Assembly (NCBI GenBank): GCA_027593035.1 | Contig: JAQCJQ010000003.1 | Location: forward strand, 1 to 50,215 | Direction: 5' to 3' | DNA: 50,215 nt | Source of the DNA: Bacteroidota bacterium | GTDB lineage: Bacteria; Bacteroidota; Bacteroidia; Flavobacteriales_D; Sanyastnellaceae | Shown: one piece after another, positions 10,571 through 18,722 of the stretch | Layout of the letters: each line of letters begins with the position of its first letter | Numbering within the stretch: position 1 is the first letter of the stretch | Translations under genes and position numbers: made by a program | The notes under the pieces: model-generated | Told to the model about the DNA's origin: nothing | The model's input: the letters and a program-made list of their open reading frames with translations, nothing else | The model's database searches: none

Positions 10571-11101
10571 ATGAACAAGGTATTCCATGTGATGTATGAC
10601 GACGACGATACGCTGAAAACAGCGGCGTCGCAGCTGGTTGCCAAAGGCATCCGGGTCAAGGAAGTATTTTCGCCGTTTCCCATTCACGGCATTGACCCCA
10701 TCATTGGGGTGAAGCGCACGCGATTGGGCATTGCGGCGTTCATGTATGCCTCTACCGGAACGGCTTTGGCCCTTTTTGGAATGTGGTACTTCATGATTTC
10801 AGATTGGCCGATGAACATTGGAGGGAAGCCGAGTTTTTCGTTGATCGAAAACCTCCCCGCTTTCATCCCGGTAACCTTTGAGTTTTCGGTTTTATGCGGC
10901 GCGCATGGTATGGCGATTACCTACTTGCTTCGCAACGGAACGCTACCAGGAATGCCTGCGACGAACCCCGACCCGCGAACAACGGACAACATGTTCGTGA
11001 TGGAAATCACGACCGAGCAAAACAGTCTTTCAGCGGAAGCGTTGGAGGCTGCAATCAAGGAAACACAGCTCTTCGAGTTGAGCATCAAAGATTACAAGTG
11101 A
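10571..11101 (+). CDS. actD: Alternative complex III subunit ActD (DUF3341)
   Basis: 176 residues. It has a cytosolic ferredoxin-like N-terminal part (VFHVMYDDDDTL..., about 4-45; HGIDPIIGVKRTRLG) followed by two membrane helices (about 60-80 and 100-118), the DUF3341 layout of ActD, a small subunit that packs beside the membrane core. I chose the ATG at 10571: an upstream in-frame TTG at 10556 would overlap the actC stop and adds only MTPVA. The stop codon shares one base with the actE start (TGATG), indicating translational coupling. Confidence 0.92.
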   Translation: MNKVFHVMYDDDDTLKTAASQLVAKGIRVKEVFSPFPIHGIDPIIGVKRTRLGIAAFMYASTGTALALFGMWYFMISDWPMNIGGKPSFSLIENLPAFIPVTFEFSVLCGAHGMAITYLLRNGTLPGMPATNPDPRTTDNMFVMEITTEQNSLSAEALEAAIKETQLFELSIKDYK

Positions 11102-11796
11102 TGAACATCCGCTGGAAAGACCTATTGCCCATGGTGGCAGTGACGTTGATTGCTCTTACGGGATGCGTCAACAATCCGGATAGTTCCGGACTGGAATACA
11201 TGCCTGACATGTACCGATCTCCTGCCATCGAGGCTTATGTCGACTATGGTCAGGATCCCTACCAAGTCGGAGAGGAAACGGCCGCAGCGCAAAGGATGGT
11301 GCAATCTGCGCGGAAGCCTGTGGCAGGAACCATCGCATTTGCTCCAGATCAAATGGAGTTTGCCATGCCATACGCCTACCCGAACACGGTAGAAGGATAC
11401 GAAGCCGCTGGTTTGGGTCTGAATTCACCACTCGCTTCCATTGGTCAAACGGAACTGGAAGCAGGCCAAGAGATTTATACGCTGATGTGCACGCAATGCC
11501 ATGGGGAGTTAGGGAAAGGTGACGGCGCGTTGAGCCGAAATGGTCACATCCTGGGCATTCCTAGTTACAGCGACAAACTGAAGGATTTACCGGAAGGAAA
11601 AATGTACCACACCTTGACCTATGGTAAGGGACTGATGGGATCGCATGCATCCCAACTGTCGCAAAAGGACAGGTGGTTGGTCATCGAATACATCAAAGTA
11701 CTCCAGAACGGGGGGGATATGCCGGAGTTTGATGAGAACGGCAACGTGAAACCGGCGTCTTCTGAGACTGAAGAAGCCACGGCAATGAACAGTTGA
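11101..11796 (+). CDS. actE: Alternative complex III subunit ActE, monoheme cytochrome c lipoprotein
   Basis: 231 residues. A lipoprotein signal with lipobox LTGC (Cys22) is followed by a cytochrome c domain with one CxxCH motif (CTQCH, 130-134). In ACIII, ActE accepts electrons from ActA and is close to the electron exit toward the oxidase. The start at 11101 overlaps the last base of actD; the frame continues open upstream within actD, but the lipobox fixes this ATG. The C terminus is acidic (ETEEATAMNS). A run of seven G lies at about 11710-11716, with the frame intact across it. Confidence 0.92.
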   Translation: MNIRWKDLLPMVAVTLIALTGCVNNPDSSGLEYMPDMYRSPAIEAYVDYGQDPYQVGEETAAAQRMVQSARKPVAGTIAFAPDQMEFAMPYAYPNTVEGYEAAGLGLNSPLASIGQTELEAGQEIYTLMCTQCHGELGKGDGALSRNGHILGIPSYSDKLKDLPEGKMYHTLTYGKGLMGSHASQLSQKDRWLVIEYIKVLQNGGDMPEFDENGNVKPASSETEEATAMNS

Positions 11797-11798
11797 TC

Positions 11799-13058
11799 AT
11801 GGAATTCAAATTCGAAGGACGCGCCAAAATCGTTTCCCAGGTGCTCATGGGCATCGGGATCATTGCATTGATCGCCGGTTTTCTAACCGATGGATCAGAT
11901 CATCACCAACGTTGGTGGGCCAACTTGCTCGTCAATGGTTTTTTCTGGTTCTCCATTTCATTGGCGGCACTTTTCTTTTACGCATTGAACTATGCTGTTG
12001 AAGCGGCGTGGTCTGCTGTAATCAAGCGAATGTTTGAGGCCATGTGGCATTTCTTGCCCATTGGTGCTGGAGTAATCGTTGTGGTACTGGTTGCGGGAAA
12101 TTTCTTCCACGCGCACCATTTGTACCATTGGATGGACCACACGTTGTATCATGAATTCGTCATTGGTGAAGGTGATCAAGCGACGTATGTGGACGTGATG
12201 GAGGAGGGCGCTGTTGCCAACCCCAATTACGATCACATCATCGCACACAAAGGAGCGTATTTCGCAAGCTGGTTCTTCTGGTTGCGCACGCTTGTGTACA
12301 TCGGAACGTTCATGCTATTCGCTCACCTATTTCGAAAGTGGTCGTTGCTTGAGGACGAAAAACCGAGTCTGGATTTGCACTACAAGCAATTCAAACGCAG
12401 TGCGGTGTTCTTGGTTTTCTTCGCGGTATTCAGCTCGATGTTAGCTTGGGACTGGATCATGTCCATTGACGTGCACTGGTTCTCGACGCTCTTTGGCTGG
12501 TACTTGTTTGCAGGGATGTGGGTCGGATTCATGATTTTCTTGAATGTGGCGCTGATCTGGCTCCGAAGCAAAGGATATTATCAAGAGGTTACGGAGAGCC
12601 ACATGCACGACATCTCGAAGTGGATGTTTGCCATTTCCATGTTGTGGAGCTATCTGTGGGTCAGCCAATTCTTGTTGATTTGGTACGCCAACATCCCAGA
12701 GGAGGTGACGTATTACACCCAGCGATTCTTCTCGGATTATCAAGTGCCGTTTATGGTCATGTTCTGTGTGAATTTTGCTGTTCCTTTTTACACCCTGCTT
12801 CCTCGGGACACGAAAAGAAACCCAAACTTCATCATCCCTGTAGGCTTGCTCATCTTCGTTGGTCACTTTGCGGATGTCTATTTGCTTGTCATACCAGGAA
12901 CGATGTTTGACCACAATGAATTCGGTATTTTTGAAATAGGGTTGTTCTTAGGATTCCTTGGGCTATACATGAATCGCACGTTGAGTGCGCTGAGTAAGGC
13001 TCCTTTGATCCCCGTGAATCATCCGATGTTGCAAGAGTCGAAGGATCTACATTATTGA
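11799..13058 (+). CDS. actF: Alternative complex III subunit ActF, NrfD-like membrane protein
   Basis: 419 residues with about ten hydrophobic segments; the second NrfD/PsrC-like membrane subunit of ACIII, often labelled quinone-binding subunit 2. The segment HAHHLYHWMDHTLYHE (about 105-120) is unusually rich in His. Start chosen at the ATG at 11799, two bases after the actE stop; a TTG two codons earlier is less likely. coxB follows after 24 bases. ActC and ActF are thought to have arisen by duplication and form two half-channels in the complex. Confidence 0.92.
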   Translation: MEFKFEGRAKIVSQVLMGIGIIALIAGFLTDGSDHHQRWWANLLVNGFFWFSISLAALFFYALNYAVEAAWSAVIKRMFEAMWHFLPIGAGVIVVVLVAGNFFHAHHLYHWMDHTLYHEFVIGEGDQATYVDVMEEGAVANPNYDHIIAHKGAYFASWFFWLRTLVYIGTFMLFAHLFRKWSLLEDEKPSLDLHYKQFKRSAVFLVFFAVFSSMLAWDWIMSIDVHWFSTLFGWYLFAGMWVGFMIFLNVALIWLRSKGYYQEVTESHMHDISKWMFAISMLWSYLWVSQFLLIWYANIPEEVTYYTQRFFSDYQVPFMVMFCVNFAVPFYTLLPRDTKRNPNFIIPVGLLIFVGHFADVYLLVIPGTMFDHNEFGIFEIGLFLGFLGLYMNRTLSALSKAPLIPVNHPMLQESKDLHY

Positions 13059-13082
13059 TTTGATAGACACATTTTTGAGATC

Positions 13083-14546
13083 ATGAAATTGCTCATTCTA
13101 CTGGTCGTCGTATTGGGTTTGGTGGCTGCGGTGCAGCTGTCAAAAGTTTATCAGCTCTCCATCTCATTGCGTGGAAGGAGAGAGGAGGAGATTTCGGAAG
13201 CAGATAACCGGATGAACGGAGGGCTGTGGCTCGTGTTCATGGTGTTGTTCTATGCTTCGTTCATCTGGTTGTTGATTCGGTATGGCGATTACTTGCCGCC
13301 ATCGGCTTCCGAGCATGGCTTGGCGGTAGATCAGCTCATGAATTTCAACATGGCGATTATTTTTGCCGTGTTCTTTTTGGTGAATACGCTGTTGTTTTGG
13401 TTCTCAGCGAAGTATTACTACCGAGCCGACCGAAAGGCTACGTTTTATGCGCATGACAACAAATTGGAACTTATATGGACCGTGATTCCATCCGTTGTAT
13501 TGGCGGTCATCATTGCTTTTGGATTGAAGACATGGAATGAAATGACCGGAGAAGCGGCGGACGACGCGATTCGGGTGGAGTTGTATTCGAAGCAATTTGA
13601 CTGGACAGCGCGATATCCTGGAAACGACGGAGAGTTTGGTTTGGTGAATTACAACCTCATCACTCCCATGAATGCCATGGGCATCGTAACGGAGGAAGGT
13701 GTTGAAGGCGCATTGGCAGAGATCGAGGTGAAAATCTTAGCGCTCGAAGATGAAATCAACTTTGAGAAAGGCCATTTGTTGGCCGAGCGCGAGGAGTTGG
13801 TAGAGAAGTTGCACGAAGAGGAGCATGGCCACGATCACGGAGCCCACGGAGCGCATGCCGATCATCACGATGGAGCGGATGCTCACGGAGATGACCACGC
13901 AGACCACGCAGACCATGACAACCACGCTCAGGGCGGTGAAGGGATGAAGGCGCTGATGGAGTCGCGGATTGCAGAGATTGACCACATGCTGGAATCGAAT
14001 AAGGTGACCATTTTGACTGAGGCAGCTTTTGAGGCGAAAGAAGATAAATTGTATCGTTTGCAGCGGCACCGTCAACGCATCCTAGAAATTGGTGAATTCA
14101 ATTTCGATGGAGAACTCAGTGCATGGGACGCAGGCATGGATGATCAGTTGGTGAAGGGAGAATTCCATTTGCCAATTGGACGAGAAGTGGAGTTTGTATT
14201 CCGTTCGCGGGATGTCATTCACTCAGCGTACATGCCTCACTTCCGAACGCAGATGAATTCAGTTCCTGGCGTGCCAACCCGGTTCAAAATGACGCCGATC
14301 ATTTCCACGGATTCGATGCGGATGATTTTGGATGATCCGGACTTCAACTACATTTTACTTTGCAATAAGGTTTGTGGTGCTGCGCACTTCAACATGCAAA
14401 TGAAAATTGTCATTGAGTCGCAAGAGGCTTATGATGCCTGGTTGAACGAGCAAGACGCGTTCTTGGTCAAGGAAGGAGAAGAAGGTTCTGAAACAGAGAA
14501 GGCAACGAATGATGTTGCTAGTGAAAACATAACGGCATCCCTTTAA
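13083..14546 (+). CDS. coxB: Cytochrome c oxidase subunit II with a coiled-coil/His-rich insertion
   Basis: 487 residues. An N-terminal hydrophobic segment (1-18) and two membrane helices (about 45-65 and 90-112) are followed by the periplasmic cupredoxin domain. The CuA ligands are visible: His380, Cys427, Cys431, His435 and Met438, in the Bacteroidota-type CNKVCGAAHFNM motif with Lys where many homologues have Glu. Between the first cupredoxin strand and the rest lies an insertion of about 150 residues (about 195-345). It holds two heptad-like charged helices (about 205-247 and 288-338) flanking a loop with 12 His and 9 Asp between 248 and 281. Typical family members are about 350 residues. 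The loop might bind copper or other metals (inference). The gene is co-transcribed with coxA (2-base gap). Confidence 0.94.
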   Translation: MKLLILLVVVLGLVAAVQLSKVYQLSISLRGRREEEISEADNRMNGGLWLVFMVLFYASFIWLLIRYGDYLPPSASEHGLAVDQLMNFNMAIIFAVFFLVNTLLFWFSAKYYYRADRKATFYAHDNKLELIWTVIPSVVLAVIIAFGLKTWNEMTGEAADDAIRVELYSKQFDWTARYPGNDGEFGLVNYNLITPMNAMGIVTEEGVEGALAEIEVKILALEDEINFEKGHLLAEREELVEKLHEEEHGHDHGAHGAHADHHDGADAHGDDHADHADHDNHAQGGEGMKALMESRIAEIDHMLESNKVTILTEAAFEAKEDKLYRLQRHRQRILEIGEFNFDGELSAWDAGMDDQLVKGEFHLPIGREVEFVFRSRDVIHSAYMPHFRTQMNSVPGVPTRFKMTPIISTDSMRMILDDPDFNYILLCNKVCGAAHFNMQMKIVIESQEAYDAWLNEQDAFLVKEGEEGSETEKATNDVASENITASL

Positions 14547-14548
14547 TC

Positions 14549-16306
14549 ATGGGCGATCACGCACACCAACACGAAGAGAGCTTCATCTCGAAGTACGTTT
14601 TTTCGCAAGATCACAAGATGATCTCCAAACAATTCTTGGTCACAGCCATTGTGATGGGAGTTGTTGCGGTTTTGCTATCGGTTTTCTTTCGACTTCAATT
14701 GGGATGGCCTGGCGAAAGCTTTTCCATTTTGGAAACATTCTTGGGTAAATGGGCTCCAGATGGAGTTCTAGACCGGAATGCTTACTTAGCGCTTGTCACG
14801 ATTCACGGGACCATCATGGTCTTCTTTGTCTTGACCGGTGGTTTGTCGGGGACCTTTTCCAACTTGCTCATTCCACTGCAAATTGGAGCGCGCGACATGG
14901 CGTCCGGTTTCCTGAACATGCTGAGCTATTGGTTCTTCTTCTTCTCGAGCGTGATTATGATCTTCTCGCTCTTTGTTGAGGGAGGAGCCGCCTCAGGGGG
15001 ATGGACGGTTTATCCACCGTTGAGCGCATTGCCGCAAGCCATGCCAGGTTCTGGTACCGGTATGACCTTGTGGTTGATTTCCATGGTGTTGTTTGTTGTA
15101 AGCTCGCTGTTGGGGGGACTGAACTACGTCGTGACCATCATCAACCTGCGTACGAAAGGCATGTCCATGACACGTCTTCCGTTGACCATCTGGGCCTTTA
15201 TGGTCACAGCAATTCTCGGTGTACTGAGTTTCCCGGTCTTGGTTTCAGCAGTTGTTTTATTGTTGATGGACCGGTCCATGGGAACGGCGTTCTACCTGTC
15301 TGATATCTTCATTGGAGGAGAAGCGTTGGATGTGACGGGCGGAAGTCCAATCTTGTACCAGCACTTGTTCTGGTTCTTGGGTCACCCTGAGGTTTACATT
15401 GTTTTGTTGCCAGCTTTGGGCATCAGCTCGGAGGTCATTGCAACGAATGCACGCAAGCCAATCTTTGGGTACAAGGCGATGGTCGGTTCCCTATTGGGCA
15501 TCGGTTTCCTCAGCTTCATTGTTTGGGGACACCACATGTTTGTCACGGGGATGAATCCTTTCATCGGTTCTGTATTCGTGTTTACGACGCTGCTGATTGC
15601 CATTCCTTCAGCGGTCAAGGCATTCAACTACATCACGACCCTGTACAAAGGAAACATCCGTTTCTCTCCAGCGATGCTCTTTAGCATCGGCTTGGTCAGC
15701 ACATTTGTGACGGGTGGTTTGACCGGCATCATTTTAGCGGATTCGGCTTTGGATGTGAACGTTCACGACACCTATTTCGTCGTCGCTCACTTCCACATCG
15801 TGATGGGCATGTCGGCCATCTTTGGAATGCTTGCGGGCGTTTACCATTGGTTCCCGAAGATGTTTGGACGGATGATGAACAACAAGTTGGGCTTCGTGCA
15901 CTTCTGGATCACCATCGTCGCTGGTTACGGCGTGTTCTTCCCGATGCACTTTGTGGGCATCGCTGGCGCTCCACGGAGATACTATGAATATTCCAATTTC
16001 GAATTCTTGAATGGAGTACAGGACCTTCAGCCGATCATTTCGACGTTTGCCATCATTGGAGCCATTGGGCAATTGTTCTTCTTGTTCAACTTCTTCTATA
16101 GCATCCGCTACGGTCAAAAGGCTGTGCAAAATCCGTGGAAGTCGAACACACTGGAATGGACCACGCCAGTGAAGCACTTGCACGGTAACTGGGACGGCCC
16201 GCTTCCGATCGTTCACCGCTGGGCTTACGATTACTCGAACCCCGTGCACGAAGAAGACTTTGTATTGCAGACGACACCGCCTTTGGACGGTGAGGTGATG
16301 CATTGA
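14549..16306 (+). CDS. coxA: Cytochrome c oxidase subunit I (aa3 type)
   Basis: 585 residues with about twelve membrane helices, the catalytic subunit that reduces O2 to water and pumps protons. Heme and copper ligands are all present: His86 (low-spin heme), the HPEVY motif 279-283 with the His-Tyr pair and its Glu, His328-His329 (CuB), His414 (heme a3) and His416 (low-spin heme). Glu in HPEVY and the K-channel-like GYKAMVG segment indicate an A-type heme-copper oxidase. It is the last gene of the act-cox operon, followed by a strong terminator. Subunits III and IV are not in this window. Confidence 0.96.
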   Translation: MGDHAHQHEESFISKYVFSQDHKMISKQFLVTAIVMGVVAVLLSVFFRLQLGWPGESFSILETFLGKWAPDGVLDRNAYLALVTIHGTIMVFFVLTGGLSGTFSNLLIPLQIGARDMASGFLNMLSYWFFFFSSVIMIFSLFVEGGAASGGWTVYPPLSALPQAMPGSGTGMTLWLISMVLFVVSSLLGGLNYVVTIINLRTKGMSMTRLPLTIWAFMVTAILGVLSFPVLVSAVVLLLMDRSMGTAFYLSDIFIGGEALDVTGGSPILYQHLFWFLGHPEVYIVLLPALGISSEVIATNARKPIFGYKAMVGSLLGIGFLSFIVWGHHMFVTGMNPFIGSVFVFTTLLIAIPSAVKAFNYITTLYKGNIRFSPAMLFSIGLVSTFVTGGLTGIILADSALDVNVHDTYFVVAHFHIVMGMSAIFGMLAGVYHWFPKMFGRMMNNKLGFVHFWITIVAGYGVFFPMHFVGIAGAPRRYYEYSNFEFLNGVQDLQPIISTFAIIGAIGQLFFLFNFFYSIRYGQKAVQNPWKSNTLEWTTPVKHLHGNWDGPLPIVHRWAYDYSNPVHEEDFVLQTTPPLDGEVMH

Positions 16307-16325
16307 TCGCAAACTGAATTGTGAG

Positions 16326-16362
16326 AAAAGCCCTGATTGGAACATCCGATCAGGGCTTTTTT
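16326..16362 (+). terminator. Intrinsic terminator after the act-cox operon
   Basis: A 15-bp stem (AAAAGCCCTGATTGG at 16326-16340 with CCGATCAGGGCTTTT at 16346-16360, one G-U pair) closes an AACAT loop and runs into six T. It lies 20 bases after the coxA stop and is symmetrical enough to act in both directions. Confidence 0.9.
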
Positions 16363-16377
16363 GTGCTCGGACCGAAT

Positions 16378-16384
16378 TACCTTG
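16378..16384 (+). promoter_or_regulatory. Possible -7 element (TACCTTG) for ruvB
   Basis: TAnnTTG variant one base short of the consensus, ending 5 bases before the ruvB ATG, just past the upstream terminator. Since ruvB lies behind a strong terminator it needs its own promoter, and this is the only candidate I see. Confidence 0.3.
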
Positions 16385-16389
16385 CGACC

Positions 16390-17418
16390 ATGACCGAGGA
16401 CTTTGATTTACGGGAAGAAGCTGAGCAGCCATCAGACGGTGATTTAGATCGCGTCCTAAGGCCGGCGCGCTTTGACGATTTCACGGGCCAAAAGGCGGCG
16501 ATGGAAAACTTGGAAGTGTTTGTTCAAGCGGCGGTGAAGCGAGGAGAGGCGTTGGACCACATGTTGCTGCACGGACCTCCTGGATTGGGGAAGACCACGC
16601 TGGCCAACATTGTGGCCAATGAGTTGAATGTGGCCATTCGGACGACTTCAGGACCCGTCTTGGATAAGCCAGGTGATCTGGCGGGTTTGCTGACCAACCT
16701 CGAGCCCAATGACGTGCTTTTCATTGACGAAATCCATCGTTTGTCGCCCGTGGTTGAGGAATACCTCTACAGTGCCATGGAGGATTACCGGATCGATCTT
16801 GTCATTGACTCAGGGCCCAATGCGCGAACGGTCCAAATCGAATTGCATCCCTTCACCATGATTGGTGCGACGACGCGCTCAGGCTTGCTAACGGCCCCGT
16901 TGCGCGCCCGTTTTGGCATCAACCTGCGTCTTCAGTATTACGACGCGAAGACATTGACCGACATCGTGCAACGAAGCTCCGGCATTCTCAACATTCCGAT
17001 CGAACATTCGGCGGCGTATGAGATTGCATCGCGAAGCCGGGGCACGCCTCGGATTGCCAACGCCTTGTTGCGCCGAGTGCGTGACTTTGCGGAAATCAAA
17101 GGGGATGGCGTCATCGACCAGAAGATCACGGAGTACGCGCTGGATGCTTTGCACGTGGACCGCAAGGGGTTGGACGAGATGGACAATCGCATCTTGTTGG
17201 CCATCATCGACAAGTTTAGAGGCGGACCCGTTGGAGCGACCACCATTGCGACGGCCATTGGAGAAAACCCTGGGACCTTGGAGGAGGTATACGAACCGTA
17301 CTTGATCCAAGAAGGACTTTTGGTGCGCACCCCAAGAGGTCGGCAAGCGACGGCGGCAGCATACGAGCACCTTGGGCGGAGTCCACAGTCCAGTTCTGGA
17401 TCGCTGTTTGTAGAATAG
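16390..17418 (+). CDS. ruvB: Holliday junction branch migration helicase RuvB
   Basis: 342 residues, the usual RuvB length. Hexameric AAA+ motor that drives branch migration together with RuvA (also in this window, about 30 kb away). Walker [10 protein letters not shown] starts at residue 62 (Lys68) and Walker B is DEIH at 113-116; the C-terminal winged helix ends in the conserved [10 protein letters not shown]...RTPRGR region. I chose the ATG at 16390: a GTG 23 codons upstream lies inside the coxA terminator and adds a non-homologous peptide. queG follows after two bases. Confidence 0.97.
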   Translation: MTEDFDLREEAEQPSDGDLDRVLRPARFDDFTGQKAAMENLEVFVQAAVKRGEALDHMLLHGPPGLGKTTLANIVANELNVAIRTTSGPVLDKPGDLAGLLTNLEPNDVLFIDEIHRLSPVVEEYLYSAMEDYRIDLVIDSGPNARTVQIELHPFTMIGATTRSGLLTAPLRARFGINLRLQYYDAKTLTDIVQRSSGILNIPIEHSAAYEIASRSRGTPRIANALLRRVRDFAEIKGDGVIDQKITEYALDALHVDRKGLDEMDNRILLAIIDKFRGGPVGATTIATAIGENPGTLEEVYEPYLIQEGLLVRTPRGRQATAAAYEHLGRSPQSSSGSLFVE

Positions 17419-17420
17419 CC

Positions 17421-18368
17421 ATGAGCAGAACGGCTCATGTGGCATCGTCCAGGAAACAGTGGTTGGTCCAAGCAGCCCAGTCCCTGGGATTTGCGCAAGT
17501 CGGCGTATCCCGTGCAGCATTTTTGGATGAAGAAGCTGATCGGCTTGAAACGTGGTTGAAACGCGGGTATGCGGGAGAAATGGCCTATTTGGAGCGAAAC
17601 ATGGATTTGCGGTTGGATCCGCGAAAGTTGGTTCCAGGCGCGAAAACAGTGGTGAGCTTGCTCTTCAATTACCACAATCCTGATCGACCGGAGAGTTCCG
17701 ATGTGCCCCGAATTGCAAGCTATGCCCTTGGGGAAGATTACCACTTCGTCCTGAAACGAAAGTTGAAGGATTTGATGCAAGCCATGCAGCAAGAATGGGG
17801 AGCCGTGGAAGGCCGCGTGTTTGTTGATTCCGCGCCCGTGCATGAGCGCGCTTGGGCGGCCAAAAGCGGATTGGGTTGGGTCGGTAAAAACAGCTTGTTG
17901 CTCAACCAATCCATGGGGAGTTATTTCTTCATTGCCGAGCTGATCATCGACGTGGAGTTGGAGCCGGACGCGCTGACCACGGATCACTGCGGCACCTGCA
18001 CGCGCTGCTTGGACGCTTGCCCTACGGGAGCCATCATTCAGCCGGAAGTCGTGGACGGATCCAAGTGCATCAGCTATTACACCATCGAATTGCGTGGCGC
18101 CATTCCGGAGCCGGTCGCGAAGCAATTGGGAGATTGGATGTTTGGTTGTGATATCTGCCAGGAAGTCTGTCCTTGGAATCGGCATGCCACCAAGCACAAT
18201 GAGCCCGCCTTTGATCCCCATGAGGGATTGCTAGAAATGAAGCGTACAGATTGGCTCGACCTCACCGAAGAGGTTTTCAAAGAGGTTTTCAAGAAGAGTC
18301 CGGTCAAACGGACCGGTTATGAAGGCTTGCTGCGAAACATCCAAGCTTGGAATTCGGGCAGTGCATGA
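17421..18368 (+). CDS. queG: Epoxyqueuosine reductase QueG
   Basis: 315 residues. Cobalamin- and Fe-S-dependent enzyme that reduces epoxyqueuosine to queuosine in the wobble position of certain tRNAs. The N-terminal part contains the family segment DSAPVHERAWAAKSGLGW (about 137-154). Two [4Fe-4S] sites follow: C190/193/196 with C200, and C243/246 with C250 (CDICQEVCPWN). The shorter C-terminal region matches versions lacking the HEAT-repeat tail. It starts two bases after ruvB and is presumably co-transcribed. Confidence 0.95.
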   Translation: MSRTAHVASSRKQWLVQAAQSLGFAQVGVSRAAFLDEEADRLETWLKRGYAGEMAYLERNMDLRLDPRKLVPGAKTVVSLLFNYHNPDRPESSDVPRIASYALGEDYHFVLKRKLKDLMQAMQQEWGAVEGRVFVDSAPVHERAWAAKSGLGWVGKNSLLLNQSMGSYFFIAELIIDVELEPDALTTDHCGTCTRCLDACPTGAIIQPEVVDGSKCISYYTIELRGAIPEPVAKQLGDWMFGCDICQEVCPWNRHATKHNEPAFDPHEGLLEMKRTDWLDLTEEVFKEVFKKSPVKRTGYEGLLRNIQAWNSGSA

Positions 18369-18378
18369 ACCCTCTGTG

Positions 18379-18573
18379 TCAGGCTACGCCGACTTGAAGA
18401 AAGGTCTGATCGATCAATTCACGGTAACGACGACTGAACTGTTTCAAGCACCAATTGTGCAACTGTTTGAGTTCATCCCCTTTCAAATAGCGGACGCTTT
18501 TCGCCAGTTCTCGCGCAAACAATTTGCGATCGAAACAGACTCGGGACAACACATTTTTGCAGAGTTCTAGCAT
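18379..18573 (-). CDS. Small conserved-looking protein, 64 residues
   Basis: I believe this is a real gene although it is short. The product begins MLELCKNVLSRVCFDRKLF and continues KSVRYLKGDELKQLHNWC, which resembles a family of ~60-residue Bacteroidota proteins of unknown function that I remember only as a pattern (no name). It is soluble, basic and probably helical. A perfect TAnnTTTG element lies 33 bases upstream on the minus strand, and it fills an otherwise empty gap between queG and trhO. Convergent with queG (10-base gap). Function unknown. Confidence 0.65.
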   Translation of the reverse strand: MLELCKNVLSRVCFDRKLFARELAKSVRYLKGDELKQLHNWCLKQFSRRYRELIDQTFLQVGVA

Positions 18574-18605
18574 GGCGATCGATGGGCGATTGAGGCTTCC
18601 ATTAC

Positions 18606-18613
18606 CAAACGTA
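18606..18613 (-). promoter_or_regulatory. -7 element (TACGTTTG) for the small minus-strand gene
   Basis: Perfect TAnnTTTG on the minus strand, 32 bases before the ATG at 18573. No convincing -33 element. It supports the reality of that small gene. Confidence 0.4.
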
Positions 18614-18659
18614 AGGTGACGCTTTTTGGTATGCCGGAAGCCACTTCTTTTGCCTGCGT

Positions 18660-18667
18660 TATCTTTG
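18660..18667 (+). promoter_or_regulatory. -7 element (TATCTTTG) for trhO
   Basis: Perfect TAnnTTTG on the plus strand, 55 bases before the trhO ATG, back to back with the element of the small minus-strand gene. The leader contains GAGACCCTCC and GGAGAGGCCCC, which could form a weak hairpin. Confidence 0.45.
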
Positions 18668-18722
18668 TGTTTCTAATCGAGAGACCCTCCGCGCTGGAGA
18701 GGCCCCTGTGACTTGTAATCGC

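Noticed and set aside
10894-11100. A longer version of ActE starting upstream within actD
   Set aside because: The added region is another frame of actD and would bury the lipoprotein signal peptide; the ATG at 11101 with lipobox LTGC fits the family.
13821-13925. The repetitive His codon region as a DNA repeat or CRISPR-like array
   Set aside because: The units are irregular in length and spacing and stay in frame within coxB; this is protein-level low complexity, not a DNA repeat array.
13737-14075. Antisense frame opposite the His-rich region of coxB, giving a Val/Met/Ile-rich peptide that looks like a membrane segment
   Set aside because: The hydrophobic pattern is simply the reverse reading of His/Asp codons (CAC, GAC to GTG, GTC); no start signals or homology.
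16321-16389. GTG start for ruvB 23 codons upstream
   Set aside because: It falls inside the coxA terminator hairpin and would add residues absent from RuvB proteins; the ATG at 16390 gives the normal length.
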